NCBI GenBank assembly: GCA_030220185.1
Contig: JASPKZ010007285.1
Coordinates: 1,485,001 to 1,549,000 of the forward strand
DNA: 64,000 nt
Direction: 5' to 3'
From: Diploptera punctata
Taxonomy: Eukaryota > Arthropoda > Insecta > Blattodea > Blaberidae
The notes beneath the pieces are model-generated. The model was not told the origin of the DNA. It saw only the letters and a list, made by a program, of their open reading frames with translations, and made no database searches. The position numbers and the translations under genes were made by a program. Positions 51,984-62,995 of the stretch are shown piece by piece; within the stretch, counting starts at the first letter, position 1, and each line of letters begins with the position of its first letter.

Positions 51984-52930
51984 ATGGCTAGCGAGGGCGA
52001 TATTGATATTAGCGAGGAAAGCTATATCCCTGTAGTTCAAGCAGTTAAGTTGATACCCCGAACATTCGATGGAAACCCAAACATTTAAGAGAATTTATAG
52101 AAGGAGTAGAAGCTGCGGTTTCAGGTAGTCCATCCAACCAAACAACCCTTATTGTTAAGATTTATAGAATCCAAAATTTCAGGAGACGCTAAAGATAGAC
52201 TTTTAGCTAGGACAGAGAGAGAACTTGGATTCAAGTTAAAGCAATATTGGAGGAGAACTTTTCTGTAAGGAGAACGCTAGAATATTATGCAGGAATACTC
52301 TTTAATTCAAAACAAAGTACAAATGAAACAGTTGCACAGTGGGGTTCAAGATTAGATGGAATAGCCATGGATTTAAGAGAGAGAGTCAGAAATAGATTGG
52401 AGAGGTTAGAAAGACGCGATAATCGAGATATGTAGAAGGAGGCCTACAGCTGATAGGAGAATTTTTAAAAGGTACTTTCGTGCGTTAGCAGGGTTAAGAG
52501 TAAGTATAAGATTAAGGATATAGTAAAGGCTAAGTAAGGTGAAGAAGAATCATAGCGCAACTAATCGAACACCGCATTACAGGAAGAAAGCGAGGTAAAG
52601 TCCACGAGATTTAGGGTAATCAAAATGGACAAGGACATCCAATCACAGGGGCAGTAAAAAGGAAGTTAGAGACGGAATTTAGAAGACTACGGATCAGAGA
52701 TAAAGAGAGAGGTTAACCTGGCCCAAAAGAAATAAGGTGTTATATTATGTAATGAGATAGGGCACATTAGTAGAGAATGTGGTAAGAGACCGCAACCCCG
52801 TAGGCATGGAGGACGGGACAGAGCAGCTCTGGGAGGCCGCCAGGGGAAACGAGAAATCGGGTTACCTGAGCAGTCGCAGGTAATCCTCCCGTCTGACTGC
52901 GCGCCAGGACACATGGAGTGCCTAGGGATC
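51984..52930 (+). pseudogene. gag: gag of provirus 1, frameshifted
   Basis: Starts ATGGCTAGCGAG. The N-terminal part runs to IPRTFDGNP, is broken near 52,080, continues with REFIEGVEAAV and, in another frame, ENFSVRRTLEYYAGILFNSK at 52,247-52,435. A degraded zinc knuckle (C..IGHISREC) lies at 52,737-52,782, with the first Cys out of frame. Gag forms the particle and packages RNA. There are at least five frame changes, so no full protein is possible from this sequence. Confidence 0.75.
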
Positions 52931-53134
52931 ATACTAGGGTAAATATGGAAGGGGAATTACCTGAACTAGTTGATCAGAAGTTTAAGGATAGGATAGATAA
53001 AGCCGCTAAAATAGTTAGTGACGCAAACGAATCCCCAGATGACAGTGTTTGTTGGGCAGTGTCGCAAGGCGAACTGCATAAGTTGACTAGAACGCCGATA
53101 AATGGGTTCTGTGACTGTGGGCCTAGCGTGGTTG

Positions 53135-53240
53135 GGGAACGCCAAGAGACTGTAGGCTCAGAAACAGTGGAATAATAGAGAGAAACGCCAAGAGATGTAG
53201 CTCGAAACAGTGGAATAATAGAAGGGAAACGCTACGCAGT
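53135..53240 (+). repeat. Short tandem duplication at the gag-pol junction
   Basis: CGCCAAGAGA(C)TGTAG..AAACAGTGGAATAATAGA occurs twice (period about 48 bp), diverged by indels. Confidence 0.7.
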
Positions 53241-53308
53241 CGTCCACAAGGGATAGAACTTGGATAAGTGGATTTAAGGAAAAATCCAAGGACACCAAAC
53301 CTACCTCA

Positions 53309-53760
53309 ATGGAGACAGCGTGTTGTGAGATCGAAGTAGGGACACTTAATGCTATTAATCAGTGGGACGCCTCTGGTTATGAACCGAGACCCTGGGAGAT
53401 GTATATCCTAAGTGAACAATTAAAAAATGGCCTAGGTTTAGTATTGATAGATACTGGTGCAAAAATATCATTAGTTAAAGAAACATCATAAAGAGAAACG
53501 TTATAAAGGATAACTGTAATATGAAAATACAAGGTATTAGTGGGAACTCTATAAAAGTAAATGGATAACTCAATTATATTGAATAATTGTGAAAAATCAT
53601 ACAGTTGTTAATTGTCATATAGTAGATAAATTACCCAGAGATTTAGATATAATTTTAGGCCAAGACTGGCTCATGGAACAAGGTTATATGTTAAATAAAA
53701 AGATGATTATTCCTCCGTATAGTGAAAATTTAATGGAATTTCCTACGAACGAAAGATGGA
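53309..53760 (+). pseudogene. pol: pol protease region of provirus 1
   Basis: VLIDTGAKISLV carries the retropepsin catalytic DTGA (Asp at 53,450-53,452). The C-terminal ILGQDWL motif follows at 53,650-53,672 in a later frame. This aspartic protease cuts Gag-Pol. It is broken by stops near 53,491 and 53,566. Confidence 0.85.
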
Positions 53761-54003
53761 ACAGATTCATAGAACGGCAAATTTTACAGCCAGGGCTAAT
53801 TTGCGCTAACGGGATAACAAAATGTGATAAGACATTCACATGCCTAGTAATTAAATTTAACAGCTGCGCACAGATAATAAAGAAAAATACCAGAACTAGT
53901 TTAAACCGCCCACTCAAATAAGTAAGGAACAGGAAAGTATCAGTTGAAAATTTCGTACCTCAAAGATTAGATTATATTAAATAAAAATCTGAGACTTGAA
54001 CAC

Positions 54004-54760
54004 GTGAAAGAAGGAGCCCATAGTATACGAAACATTTGCACAGAATACGCGGACATATTTAAGCTTCCGGGAGATAGACTAACAAGCACAACAGCTGCTA
54101 CACATTCCATACCCACACCTTCAATTCCTAAAGGAAGAGCTATAACTTTGAAGAATTATAGGTTAGCAGAGGCTCATCAAGAGGAGATTGACAACCAAGT
54201 TACACAAATGTTAGAAGACGGTAATATCGCACATAGGAAGAGCGAATGGAATTTTCCACTAATAGTAATACCTAAAAAGGAAGATGCTTCTGGAAAGAAA
54301 AAGTGGCGAATTTGGTATAGATTTTAGAAAGTTAAACGAAGTAACCGTAGGAGACAGCTATCCTCTTCCTAATATACAAGATACATTAGACAAAATAGAG
54401 AGGCTAGTATTTTCAGCAGTAGAGTTGCGCAAGTGGATACCTTCAGGTGCCGATCGCTGAGGAAGACCAATGTAAAACCGCTTTTAGCACCCCTAACGGA
54501 CATTTCGAGTACAAGAAAATGCCTTTTGGAGTTAGGTCGGGACCAGCTACATTCCAAAGGATGATGAACTCGGTACTCCAAGACTCAATAGGCATAGATG
54601 CTTTGTGTACATGGACGATATATTAGTAATGGGCGAAACCTTAGAAGAACATAATAAAAAATTACGGGAAGTGTTTAATCAGTTACGGAAACACAATTTA
54701 AAAATCGAACCTGATAAATGTGAATTTTTGAGAGAAGAATAAAATATCTAGGACACGTGG
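54004..54760 (+). pseudogene. pol: pol reverse transcriptase of provirus 1
   Basis: KNYRLAEAHQEEIDNQVTQM and SEWNFPLIVIPKK open the domain. Motif A (FSAV.L) is frame-disturbed near 54,420. KTAFSTPNGHFEYKKMPFGV and GPATFQRMMN follow (motif B side), then the active-site YMDD at 54,608-54,619 and KIEPDKCEFLREE. It copies RNA to DNA in the particle. At least three one-base frameshifts break an otherwise well-conserved sequence. Confidence 0.92.
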
Positions 54761-55420
54761 TTAACCGCTCAAGGTGTCAAACCCGATCCGAATAAATACA
54801 GGCAGTTACCGAATTTCCAACTCCAAGACACCTAAAGACATAAAATCATTCTTAGGTTTGGCAGGATATTACAGAAAATTATAGAAGAATTTAGTGCGAT
54901 TGCAAAACCTCTGACTGAATTGTTAAAGAAAGATAAAAAATGGAAGTGGGAAGATACGGAACAGAATAGCTTCAATAAATTGAAAGATAAATTAACGACA
55001 GCTCCGTTGTTACAGTATCCAGATTTCACACAAACCTTTATAGTAACGACAGACGCGAGTGGATAACGCTTTAGGCGCAATTCTTAGTCAAGGAAACGTT
55101 AGGAGATGATAAACCCATTGCTTACGCTAGCAGGACTTTAAATCAAGCCGAATCGCATTACAGCACTGTAGAAAAGGAACTATTAGCAATAGTATGGGCA
55201 TGCAGACATTTTAGACCTTATTTACTAGGACGTAATTTCAAGTAGTGACAGATCACAAAGGATTGGTCTGGCTATTTAAAGTGAAAGACCCTAGTTCGAG
55301 ATTAATACGTTGAAACTTCAACTTTCAGAATTTGAATTCGAAATTCATTATAGGGCAGGTAAAAGACACGGAAACGCAGATAGTTTGAGTAACACACCCT
55401 GTAGAATGTTGCACCTTGGA
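54761..55420 (+). pseudogene. pol: pol RNase H of provirus 1
   Basis: The connection FLGLAGYYRK is followed by LQYPDFTQTFIVTTDASG (catalytic Asp at 55,052), [30 protein letters not shown] (Glu) and VTDHKGLVWLF (Asp). It removes the RNA strand. Frame changes near 55,065, 55,240 and 55,310. Confidence 0.9.
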
Positions 55421-56470
55421 TAATACGCACTAACTGAGGATCGTAAGAAGGAATAATCAAGGAATTTCACAGCTGCCAATTGGAGGACATCTTGGAATCA
55501 ATAAAACTACCGATCGATTAAATTATACATACTTGGCCGGGAGTAGAGAAAGACGTAACCAATTACATTAAACTTGTAGATTTGTCAATTTAATAAAGAC
55601 AGAAGCAGAAAGTAAAACAACCTTTAGAGGTCACGGACACACAAAAGGAACCTTGGATAAAAATTTATTTAGATGTAGTGGGACCACTTCCGCTAACCGA
55701 GAGAGGTCATAAATATATATTAACTTGTCAAGATAAACTTAAGTAAATATTTAATAGTCATACCCTTAAAGACACAAAACAGCTAAGAAGTGACAGAAGC
55801 TTTCTAAACAATGTTATTTTAATTTATGGGATTCCTGATATCATATTAACTGATCAAGGAACAAATTTTATGTCAGATTTATTTAAAAGAATATGTAAAC
55901 TATTTAAGATTCAGAAACTAAGCACTACTGCTTATCACCCTGAAAGAATGGAGCTCTAGAAAGAACTCATAAGACCTTAGTAAACTACTTACGTTTGTTT
56001 TTGCAATCCTAGAGGAGCCGATTGGGACAAATGGTTACCTTTCGCCAGTTTTACGTACAAACACTACCCCCATAGTATTACTAAATACTCTCCTTATGAA
56101 TTATTGTATGGAAGAAATGTAATATCCCAGGAATTTTACAAACTAAATCACAACCTTATATAATTACGACGATTTTTAATTCTAAATGTACGGAATAAAT
56201 TGCAAAGTTGTCATGAGATAGCTAGAGAAAGGCTTATTAAGTTTAAGGAACTACAACGATCGCGGTGTGAAAAGCAATTATGTTGAATTCAAGAAGGATG
56301 ATCTAGTACTTCTCAGAGTAGAAAATAGGAATAAATTAGATCCAATATGGAAAGGTCCATATGAGGTTAAGACTACTGAAGGTCCAACGTGATAATACAA
56401 AAGTTAGGTAAACGCAAATATGAGACGGGACATTCAAATAGATTAAAAACCATATTTTTCCTTTGAGGGA
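55421..56470 (+). pseudogene. pol: pol integrase of provirus 1
   Basis: Core residues are visible: Asp 55,672-55,674 (LDVVGPLPL), Asp 55,852-55,854 (ILTDQGTNF) and Glu 55,959-55,961. The C-terminal GPY/F-type module (DPIWKGPYEVKTTE.., KLGKRKYE..) ends near 56,460. The N-terminal HHCC zinc part is largely scrambled. It inserts the DNA copy, giving the 4-bp duplication. Frameshifts near 55,735, 55,805 and 55,935. Confidence 0.9.
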
Positions 56471-56477
56471 AAAGAAA

Positions 56478-58500
56478 ATGAACTTCATAACACATGGGTA
56501 ATGCTACAACATGTTAATACCATTTTGGTTGTGGAGCTTACAGACGCTCAAGAAGTAAAAGCTCTGGATTCGAAGACCGGTGTGTACTTTGACGAGATAG
56601 GAATTATACAATTTTACCCTATACAATGAAAGTGGTAAGTTATATAAACTTGGAACCAACTAGAGATCTTTGGAAAACAACAAAAAAATCATTTACGGTT
56701 GATAACTGATTATTGTGATAAGATAAAGGGAGAAAAGTGGTATCATTTGACAGATTGTGGGAGTTTAAAATCACTTTGTAAAACCAAAAGTCAGGTATGT
56801 TGAAAATTAAAAAGAATTAGTCACAGAATATTTAAAAACACCTAATGAACAGAATACTAGAAGCAAGAGAGGCCGTTTTAAATTTTATGGGAGAATTGCT
56901 AAGATATTATTCGGTACTCTGACTCAATCTGATGCAGAGGAATATATAAGCACATTTCACAGTTAGAGAAGGAACAGGCCAGAATTTTTGCATATTTAAA
57001 GGATAAATTACAGTGATTAAATCAACCATTAATTCAGTTTAACTTAACTATAGCAAGGTTGAACCGGAATGAAAATATTTTAAAAAATGGTTTAATAAAA
57101 TTAAATAATTATACCACTAATAGGATTAACGCACTGCAGAAGGAAATAGAAGGTATTAGTTTATGCCAATGAACAAATAAGGATTTTCTCTTAGAGGGTG
57201 GGAAGAATGCCAGCATTCTTTTGAGCTTCTTATAGACGCATTTGTACACGCAGAGCAAGGAACTCTTCACCTCAATTAATTACGGTGGAAAAGAATAAAG
57301 AATGTTATGAAAGCCCAAACGCCTACCAACTGGTCTGGACTACCCTAAATTTGTCTTTTTTCAGAACTTCAAATTTAATTACACCTCACAACCTATTCTT
57401 ATAAACAATATCTAGTATATGTATTACAAATACCCCTTCTCTCTCCCTACTCCGTATCACTTGTATAAAACACTTCCTTTTCCTGTCAAGAAGGAAGGTA
57501 ATATTTTACATTTTTCTAAGCGCAAACAAAGAATATATTTTCAGTGACCCGTTGAGACAACATTACGAAAAATGACAACTAATGAACTAACAGGATGTTT
57601 TCGTCCTAATCTTTTGCATTATGTATGTAAAGAAAATATACCGATTTATTTGTACAACCCCTGAAGCTGATTGTGAAGCTTCACTTCTTCATCCATCCAC
57701 CACTAAAGTTCCAAAAAGTTGCGAGACTAGAATTTTCACATTGAACAAATCCTACTGGATTCCCTTATTTTATCTAATGAATGGTTATTTGTCACCCCAA
57801 AACCAGATCGATGACTGTGTTATGTGGCGACAAATCAACACAACTCAATATTGAAAGGAAGGTAAATTATCGCTAGGACAGAATTGCAAGGTTTAATGCC
57901 CACGTAACCTTACATGCCATGAGTAATTTGGTAAGTAACTTAACCATAGATTTTATACCGACAGCACCTCTTGACTTCGACTGTTGCTTTGATATGGATA
58001 AACTAACGACTACGAGAAATTACAATTGGACATGCCTATGTCTAACCTAATGTCATCGGTAGATGATTTGAGAATGGCCAGTATGAAGGCCGATGATTTA
58101 GGTAAGTTAATAAAACAGCAAGAAGAAAATGATTATTCGAAGTGGTATATACATATAACCACATGGAGTTCTGTAATGGGTACGATCATATTCGTAACCT
58201 TGACTTGTTGTTGTTGCATTTGCTGTTGTAAGAGCTACAGAACTTTAATATTTTGGTTATGGGATAAATGGACTCAAGAAAATGCTGGAAGGAGACGACC
58301 GAGAGGCTGTGTGTTAACATACATAATTACTCTGGGCATGATCGTGTAGTATACACTAAAACTACAGGAATGATGAGAGTTCACCTGTCGTGTCCCTCAA
58401 GTCATCACCGCTTATCGGAGAAAGAATTAGAGACCCCAGTTGTCCACAGAATGTATCCCCAAAAGATGAAGAAGAAAAGATAGTATTGCGCATAGAACTA
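56478..58500 (+). pseudogene. env: env of provirus 1, broken
   Basis: ATG at 56,478 starts a hydrophobic leader. A furin-like RSKR (56,859-56,870) separates the surface part from the transmembrane part. Downstream come a heptad-like region (about 56,990-57,160), Cys-rich motifs (57,660-57,900) and a membrane anchor WYIHITTWSS..CCCCICCC near 58,145-58,240 with a short tail. The layout resembles gypsy env and baculovirus F proteins. At least eight frame changes. The G of the splice acceptor context is altered (CTTTGAGGG where provirus 2 has CTTTGCAGGG). Confidence 0.85.
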
Positions 58501-58557
58501 GAAATAAAAATAAAACATTTCGTTAGTAAAGTTTCGAATTATGTAATTCAAAACTTT

Positions 58558-58570
58558 CTATAGGGGAAAT
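58558..58570 (+). promoter_or_regulatory. Polypurine tract of provirus 1
   Basis: CTATAGGGGAAAT directly before the 3' LTR; provirus 2 has the longer AGGGGGAAGAG here. It primes plus-strand DNA synthesis. This version looks damaged. Confidence 0.75.
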
Positions 58571-59302
58571 TGTAATATATATTGACGTATATCATAATAT
58601 ATATTGAAGTATATCATAATCTATAATATATTTTTATAATATGAACATTCATTATAATGTATGACTGTCCTACATTAACACAATTATTGACCTAATTGAT
58701 CTTTTTGTTAAAATATGCTGAAGAATGATTTTAAAAGAATTCTGTCATGAATATTTAATAGGTATTACCTTTGTAGTTATTTGGAAAAGTCATGCAGTAT
58801 AAGGGATTGTTACACAATAGGTAGTCTTACCTAATGATGACTTAGCTTTTAAAAGGTCATAGGTTAAGCGCATTCAATATGCTTTTCAGAAAGGGAGAAT
58901 CTGGTTACATGTACAATACAACCAAATTGATTCTCACGTATACATTGTAACTACGGTCATTACTCAACTGGTATATATGTATGAAACTTATGATTGTAGA
59001 GTTAGACAGTTTTTTTTCATCGGTGTTACCGATACCCTGTCTCACGTTTTTTTGTATTAAAGTCTGTTTGTTTCTCACTACTGCTCCGCTGTGTCTTCTT
59101 ATAGTTAGGTTTAATCCTATCTACTAACCACATTTCCGAAGAATTCCTGGGGTTGATTCCTAATCTATAAATTTACAGATATCTACTAGAACTTCAAGAC
59201 GATCTTCACCTCCTGACACAACTCTTACTTATTTTGATTATTATTTATACTTTAAAAATAATCCTTATAATTATAGAAGGAATCGACCACCCAGATATTA
59301 CA
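58571..59302 (+). repeat. 3' LTR of provirus 1 (732 bp)
   Basis: TGTAATATATATTGACG to CCCAGATATTACA, nearly the same as the 5' LTR. Confidence 0.96.
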
Positions 59303-59375
59303 TCTGTAATTAAACTGGAAACTCATATTTGGTAAACGATTAGAATCCATTCTGTGGGGGTAGTCTGAATTTTTT
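59303..59375 (-). mobile_element. LINE C-terminal fragment, part 1
   Basis: The minus strand reads HRMDSNRLPNMSFQFNY, which continues at 50,886 in GGRPNKP. Remains of a LINE that received provirus 1. Confidence 0.72.
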
Positions 59376-59399
59376 TTATATATCTGATATTTGTGAAAA

Positions 59400-60136
59400 T
59401 TTTAAAATGACATCCACATAGAAAAAGAAATCGCAGATGAATTAAACAAAATGCACAACAAAATTCAATTCACAGAAGAAACTGAAAATAATAACTCCAT
59501 AAAGTATTTAGACTTAACACTTTCCAAAAATTTTACCAACAACAATCTAGACATATGCACCAACAACACAATAGCTATACACCAAAAATCAAGACACCCA
59601 ATACAACATAAAATGAGTACCTGCATCAGCCTAATCAACAGAATGTTAAAGCTACCACTAAACAAAAGAAACTATAGAAAATAACTAAGCTATATAAAAT
59701 CCCTAGCATATAACAGAGGATACAAAGAAGAAATGATCAACAAATTAGACAGGAAACAAAAAATAATAGACCATTTAACAAATATAACAAAACTAGAAAA
59801 AGAATGCAACACGCATACAAACAAATGGATTACACTAACTTATACAGGAAATGAAATGACCAAATTAGCTAATTCGATCAAGAAACAAGATAAAAACATT
59901 AACATCGCATTTAAAACTAATAATAAACTCAATAAAATAATTTCTAACAAAACAGAAACAACAAATAAGTACGAAAATAAAGGCGTATAAAAAACTAAAC
60001 TAAATGCAATAGTTGTGAAAAATTCTACACAGGCAAAACAATAAGAAACTTTAAAACACAAGATATTCGGAAAATTTAAAAATGTTATTAACAATGAAGA
60101 AAAATCAAGTTTTGCCAAACATATACTAGAAGCAGG
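59400..60136 (+). mobile_element. Penelope-like element: RT end and GIY-YIG region
   Basis: The frame at 59,451-59,684 reads NSIKYLDLTLSKNF..HQKSRHPIQHKMSTCISLINRM.. and continues with a stop near 59,682 into 59,733-59,990 (NKLDRKQKIIDHLT..). The FLDLTI-like, HP..HK.., LI.RM and LPL blocks are typical of PLE reverse transcriptases after the palm. At 60,000-60,136 a frameshifted GIY-YIG nuclease is visible: CNSCEKFYTGK-like, then FAKHILEAG, where provirus 2 cuts it. Dead, as it lacks the RT palm and both ends. Confidence 0.8.
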
Positions 60137-60867
60137 TGTAATATCTGGGTGGTCGATTCCTTCTATAATTATAAGGATTATTTTTAAAGTATAAATAATA
60201 ATCAAAATAAGTAAGAGTTGTGTCAGGAGGTGAAGATCGTCTTGAAGTTCTAGTAGATATCTGTAAATTTATAGATTAGGAATCAACCCCAGGAATTCTT
60301 CGGAAATGTGGTTAGTAGATAGGATTAAACCTAACTATAAGAAGACACAGCGGAGCAGTAGTGAGAAACAAACAGACTTTAATACAAAAAAACGTGAGAC
60401 AGGGTATCGGTAACACCGATGAAAAAAAAACTGTCTAACTTACAATCATAAGTTTCATACATATATCCAGTTGAGTAATGACGTAGTTTACAATGTATAC
60501 GTGAGAATCAATTTGGTTGTATTGTACATGTAACCAGATTCTCCCTTTCTGAAAAGCATATTGAATGCGCTTAACCTATGACCTTTTAAAAGCTAAGTCA
60601 TCATTAGGTAAGACTACCTATTGTGTAACAATCCCTTATACTGCATGACTTTTCCAAATAACTACAAAGGTAATACCTATTTAAAATATTCATGACAGAA
60701 TTCTTTAAAATCATTCTTCAGCATATTTTAACAAAAAAGATCAATTAGGTCAATAATTGTGTTAATTTAGGACAGTCATACATTATAATGAATGTTCATA
60801 TTATAAAATATATATATATTATGATATACTTCAATATATATTATGATATACTTCAATATATATTACA
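60137..60867 (-). repeat. 3' LTR of provirus 2 (731 bp)
   Basis: On the plus strand from TGTAATATCTGGGTGG to ATATATATTACA; nearly the same as both LTRs of provirus 1. Confidence 0.96.
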
Positions 60868-60878
60868 CTCTTCCCCCT
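60868..60878 (-). promoter_or_regulatory. Polypurine tract of provirus 2
   Basis: The minus strand AGGGGGAAGAG immediately precedes the LTR. Confidence 0.85.
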
Positions 60879-60913
60879 ATAGAAAGTTTTGAATTACATA
60901 ATTCGAAACTTTA

Positions 60914-62970
60914 CTAACGAAATGTTTTATTTTTATTTCTAGTTCTATGCGCAATACTATCTTTATCTTCTTCATCTTTTGGGGATACATTCTGTGGACA
61001 ACTGGGGTCTCTAATTCTTTCTCCGATAAGCGGTGATGACTTGAGGGACACGACAGGTGAACTCTCATCATTACCTGTAGTTTTAGTGTATACTACACGA
61101 TCATGCCCAGAGTAATTATGTATGTTAACACACAGCCTCTCGGTCGTCTCCTTCCAGCATTTTCTTGGAGTCCATTTATCCCATAACCAAAATATTAAAG
61201 TTCTGTAGCTCTTACAACAGCAAATGCAACAACAACAAGTCAAGGTTACGAATATGATCGTACCCATTACAGAACTCCATGTGGTTATATGTATATACCA
61301 CTTCGAATAATCATTTTCTTCTTGCTGTTTTATTAACTTACCTAAATCATCGGCCTTCATACTGGCCATTCTCAAATCATCTACCGATGACATTAGGTTA
61401 GACATAGGCATGTCCAATTGTAATTTCTCGTAGTCGTTAGTTTTATCCATATCAAAGCAACAGTCGAAGTCAAGAGGTGCTGTCGGTATAAAATCTATGG
61501 TTAAGTTACTTACCAAATTACTCATGGCATGTAAGGTTACGTGGGCATTAAAAGCCTTGCAATTCTGTCCTAGCGATAATTTACCTTCCTTTTCAATATT
61601 GAGTTGTGTTGATTTGTCGCCACATAACACAGTCATACGATCTGGTTTTGGGGGTGACAAATAACCATTCATTAGATAAATATAAGGGAATCCAGTAGGA
61701 TTTGTTCAATGTGAAAATTCTAGTCTCGCAACTTTTTGGAACTTTAGTGGTGGATGGATGAAGAAGTGGAAGCTTCACAATCAGCTTCAGGGGTGTACAA
61801 ATAAATCGGTTATATTTTCTTTACATACATAATGCAAAAGATTAGGACGAAAAACATCCTGTTAGTTCATTAGTTGTCATTTTTCCGTAATGTTGTCTCA
61901 ACGGGTCACTGAAAATATATTCTTTGTTTGCGCTTAGAAAAATGTAAATATTAACCTTCCTTCTTGACAGGAAAAGGAAGTGTTTTATACAAGTGATACG
62001 GAGTAGGAGAGAGAAGGGGTATTTGTAATACATATACTAGATATTGTTTATAAGAATAGGTGTGAGGTGTAATTAAATTTTGAAGTTCTGAAAAAGAAAA
62101 ATTAGGGTAGTCCAGACCAGTTGGTAGCGTTTGGGCTTTCATAACATTCTTAATTCTTTCCACCGTAATTAATTGAGGTTGAAGAGTTCCTTGCTCTGCG
62201 TGTACAAATGCGTCTATAAGAAGTTCAAAAGAATGCTGGCATTCTTCCACACCTCTAAGAGAAATCCTTATTTGTTCATTGGCTAAACTAATACCTTCTA
62301 TTTCCTTCTGCAGTGCGTTAATCCTATTAGTGGTATAATTATTTAATTTTATTAAACCATTTTTTAAAATATTTTCATTCCGGTTCACCCTTGCTATAGT
62401 TAAGTTAACTGAATTAATGGTTGATTTAATCACTGTAATTTCATCCTTTAGAATATGCAAAAATTCTGCCTGTTCCTTCTCTAACTGTGAAATGTGCTTA
62501 TTATATTCCTCTGCATCAGATTGAGTCAGAGTACCGAATAATATCTTAAGCAATATCTCCCATAAAATTTAAAACGCCTCTCTTGCTTCTAGTATTCTGT
62601 TCATTAGGTGTTTTTAAATATTCTGTGACTAATTCTTTTAAATTTTCAACATACCTGACTTTTGGTTTTACAAAGTGATTTAAACTCCCACAATCTGTCA
62701 AATGATACCACTTTTCTCCCTTATCTTATCACAATAATCAGTTATCAACCGTAAATGATTTTTTGTCTGTTTCCAAAGATCTCTAGTTGGTTCCAAGTTT
62801 ATATAACTTACCACTTTCCATTGTATAGGGTAAAATTGTATAATTCCTATCTCGTCAAAGTACACACCGGTCTTCGAATCCAGAGCTTTTACTTCTTGAG
62901 CGTCTGTAAGCTTCCCCAACCAAAATGGTATTAACATTTTTAGTATTACCCAGGTGTTATGAAGTTTCAT
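60914..62970 (-). pseudogene. env: env of provirus 2, nearly complete
   Basis: Read from ATG 62,970. A hydrophobic leader (VILKMLIPFWLG), a surface part with YFDEIGIIQFYPIQW, a furin-like RSKR (62,579-62,590), then a long open piece (62,553-61,951) with a heptad-rich region. The last piece (61,672-60,914, 252 codons) has conserved Cys, the anchor WYIHITTWSS..CCCCICCC near 61,215-61,297, and a cytoplasmic tail of about 100 residues. Homologous in layout to gypsy env and F-type fusion proteins. Frame breaks near 62,700, 62,560, 61,980-61,840 and 61,690 stop it being read through. A few sequencing errors could account for these. Confidence 0.88.
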
Positions 62971-62995
62971 TTTCTTTTCCCTGCAAAGGAAATAT
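62971..62995 (-). promoter_or_regulatory. Putative env splice acceptor
   Basis: The minus strand TTTCCTTTGCAG then GGAAAAGAAA and ATG: a pyrimidine tract and CAG ending at 62,981, ten bases before the env start. It matches the donor seen before gag in provirus 1. Confidence 0.65.

Larger units (their letters stand above)
50887..59302 (+). mobile_element. Gypsy/errantivirus-type provirus 1, complete
   Basis: 8.4 kb with 5' LTR, gag, pol (protease, RT, RNase H, integrase), env and 3' LTR in this order, flanked by the 4-bp duplication TCTG (50,883-50,886; 59,303-59,306). LTRs start TGT and end ACA. Order, env with a furin-like site and membrane anchor, and the IN GPY-type end place it with insect errantiviruses (Metaviridae). 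All three genes are broken by many single-base indels. It entered a LINE fragment. Confidence 0.95.

Noticed and set aside
59303..60136. Inverted proviruses as a missed-adapter (palindromic read) artefact
   Set aside because: The 834-bp spacer is not palindromic, the two copies differ in many positions, and provirus 1 has its own target duplication.
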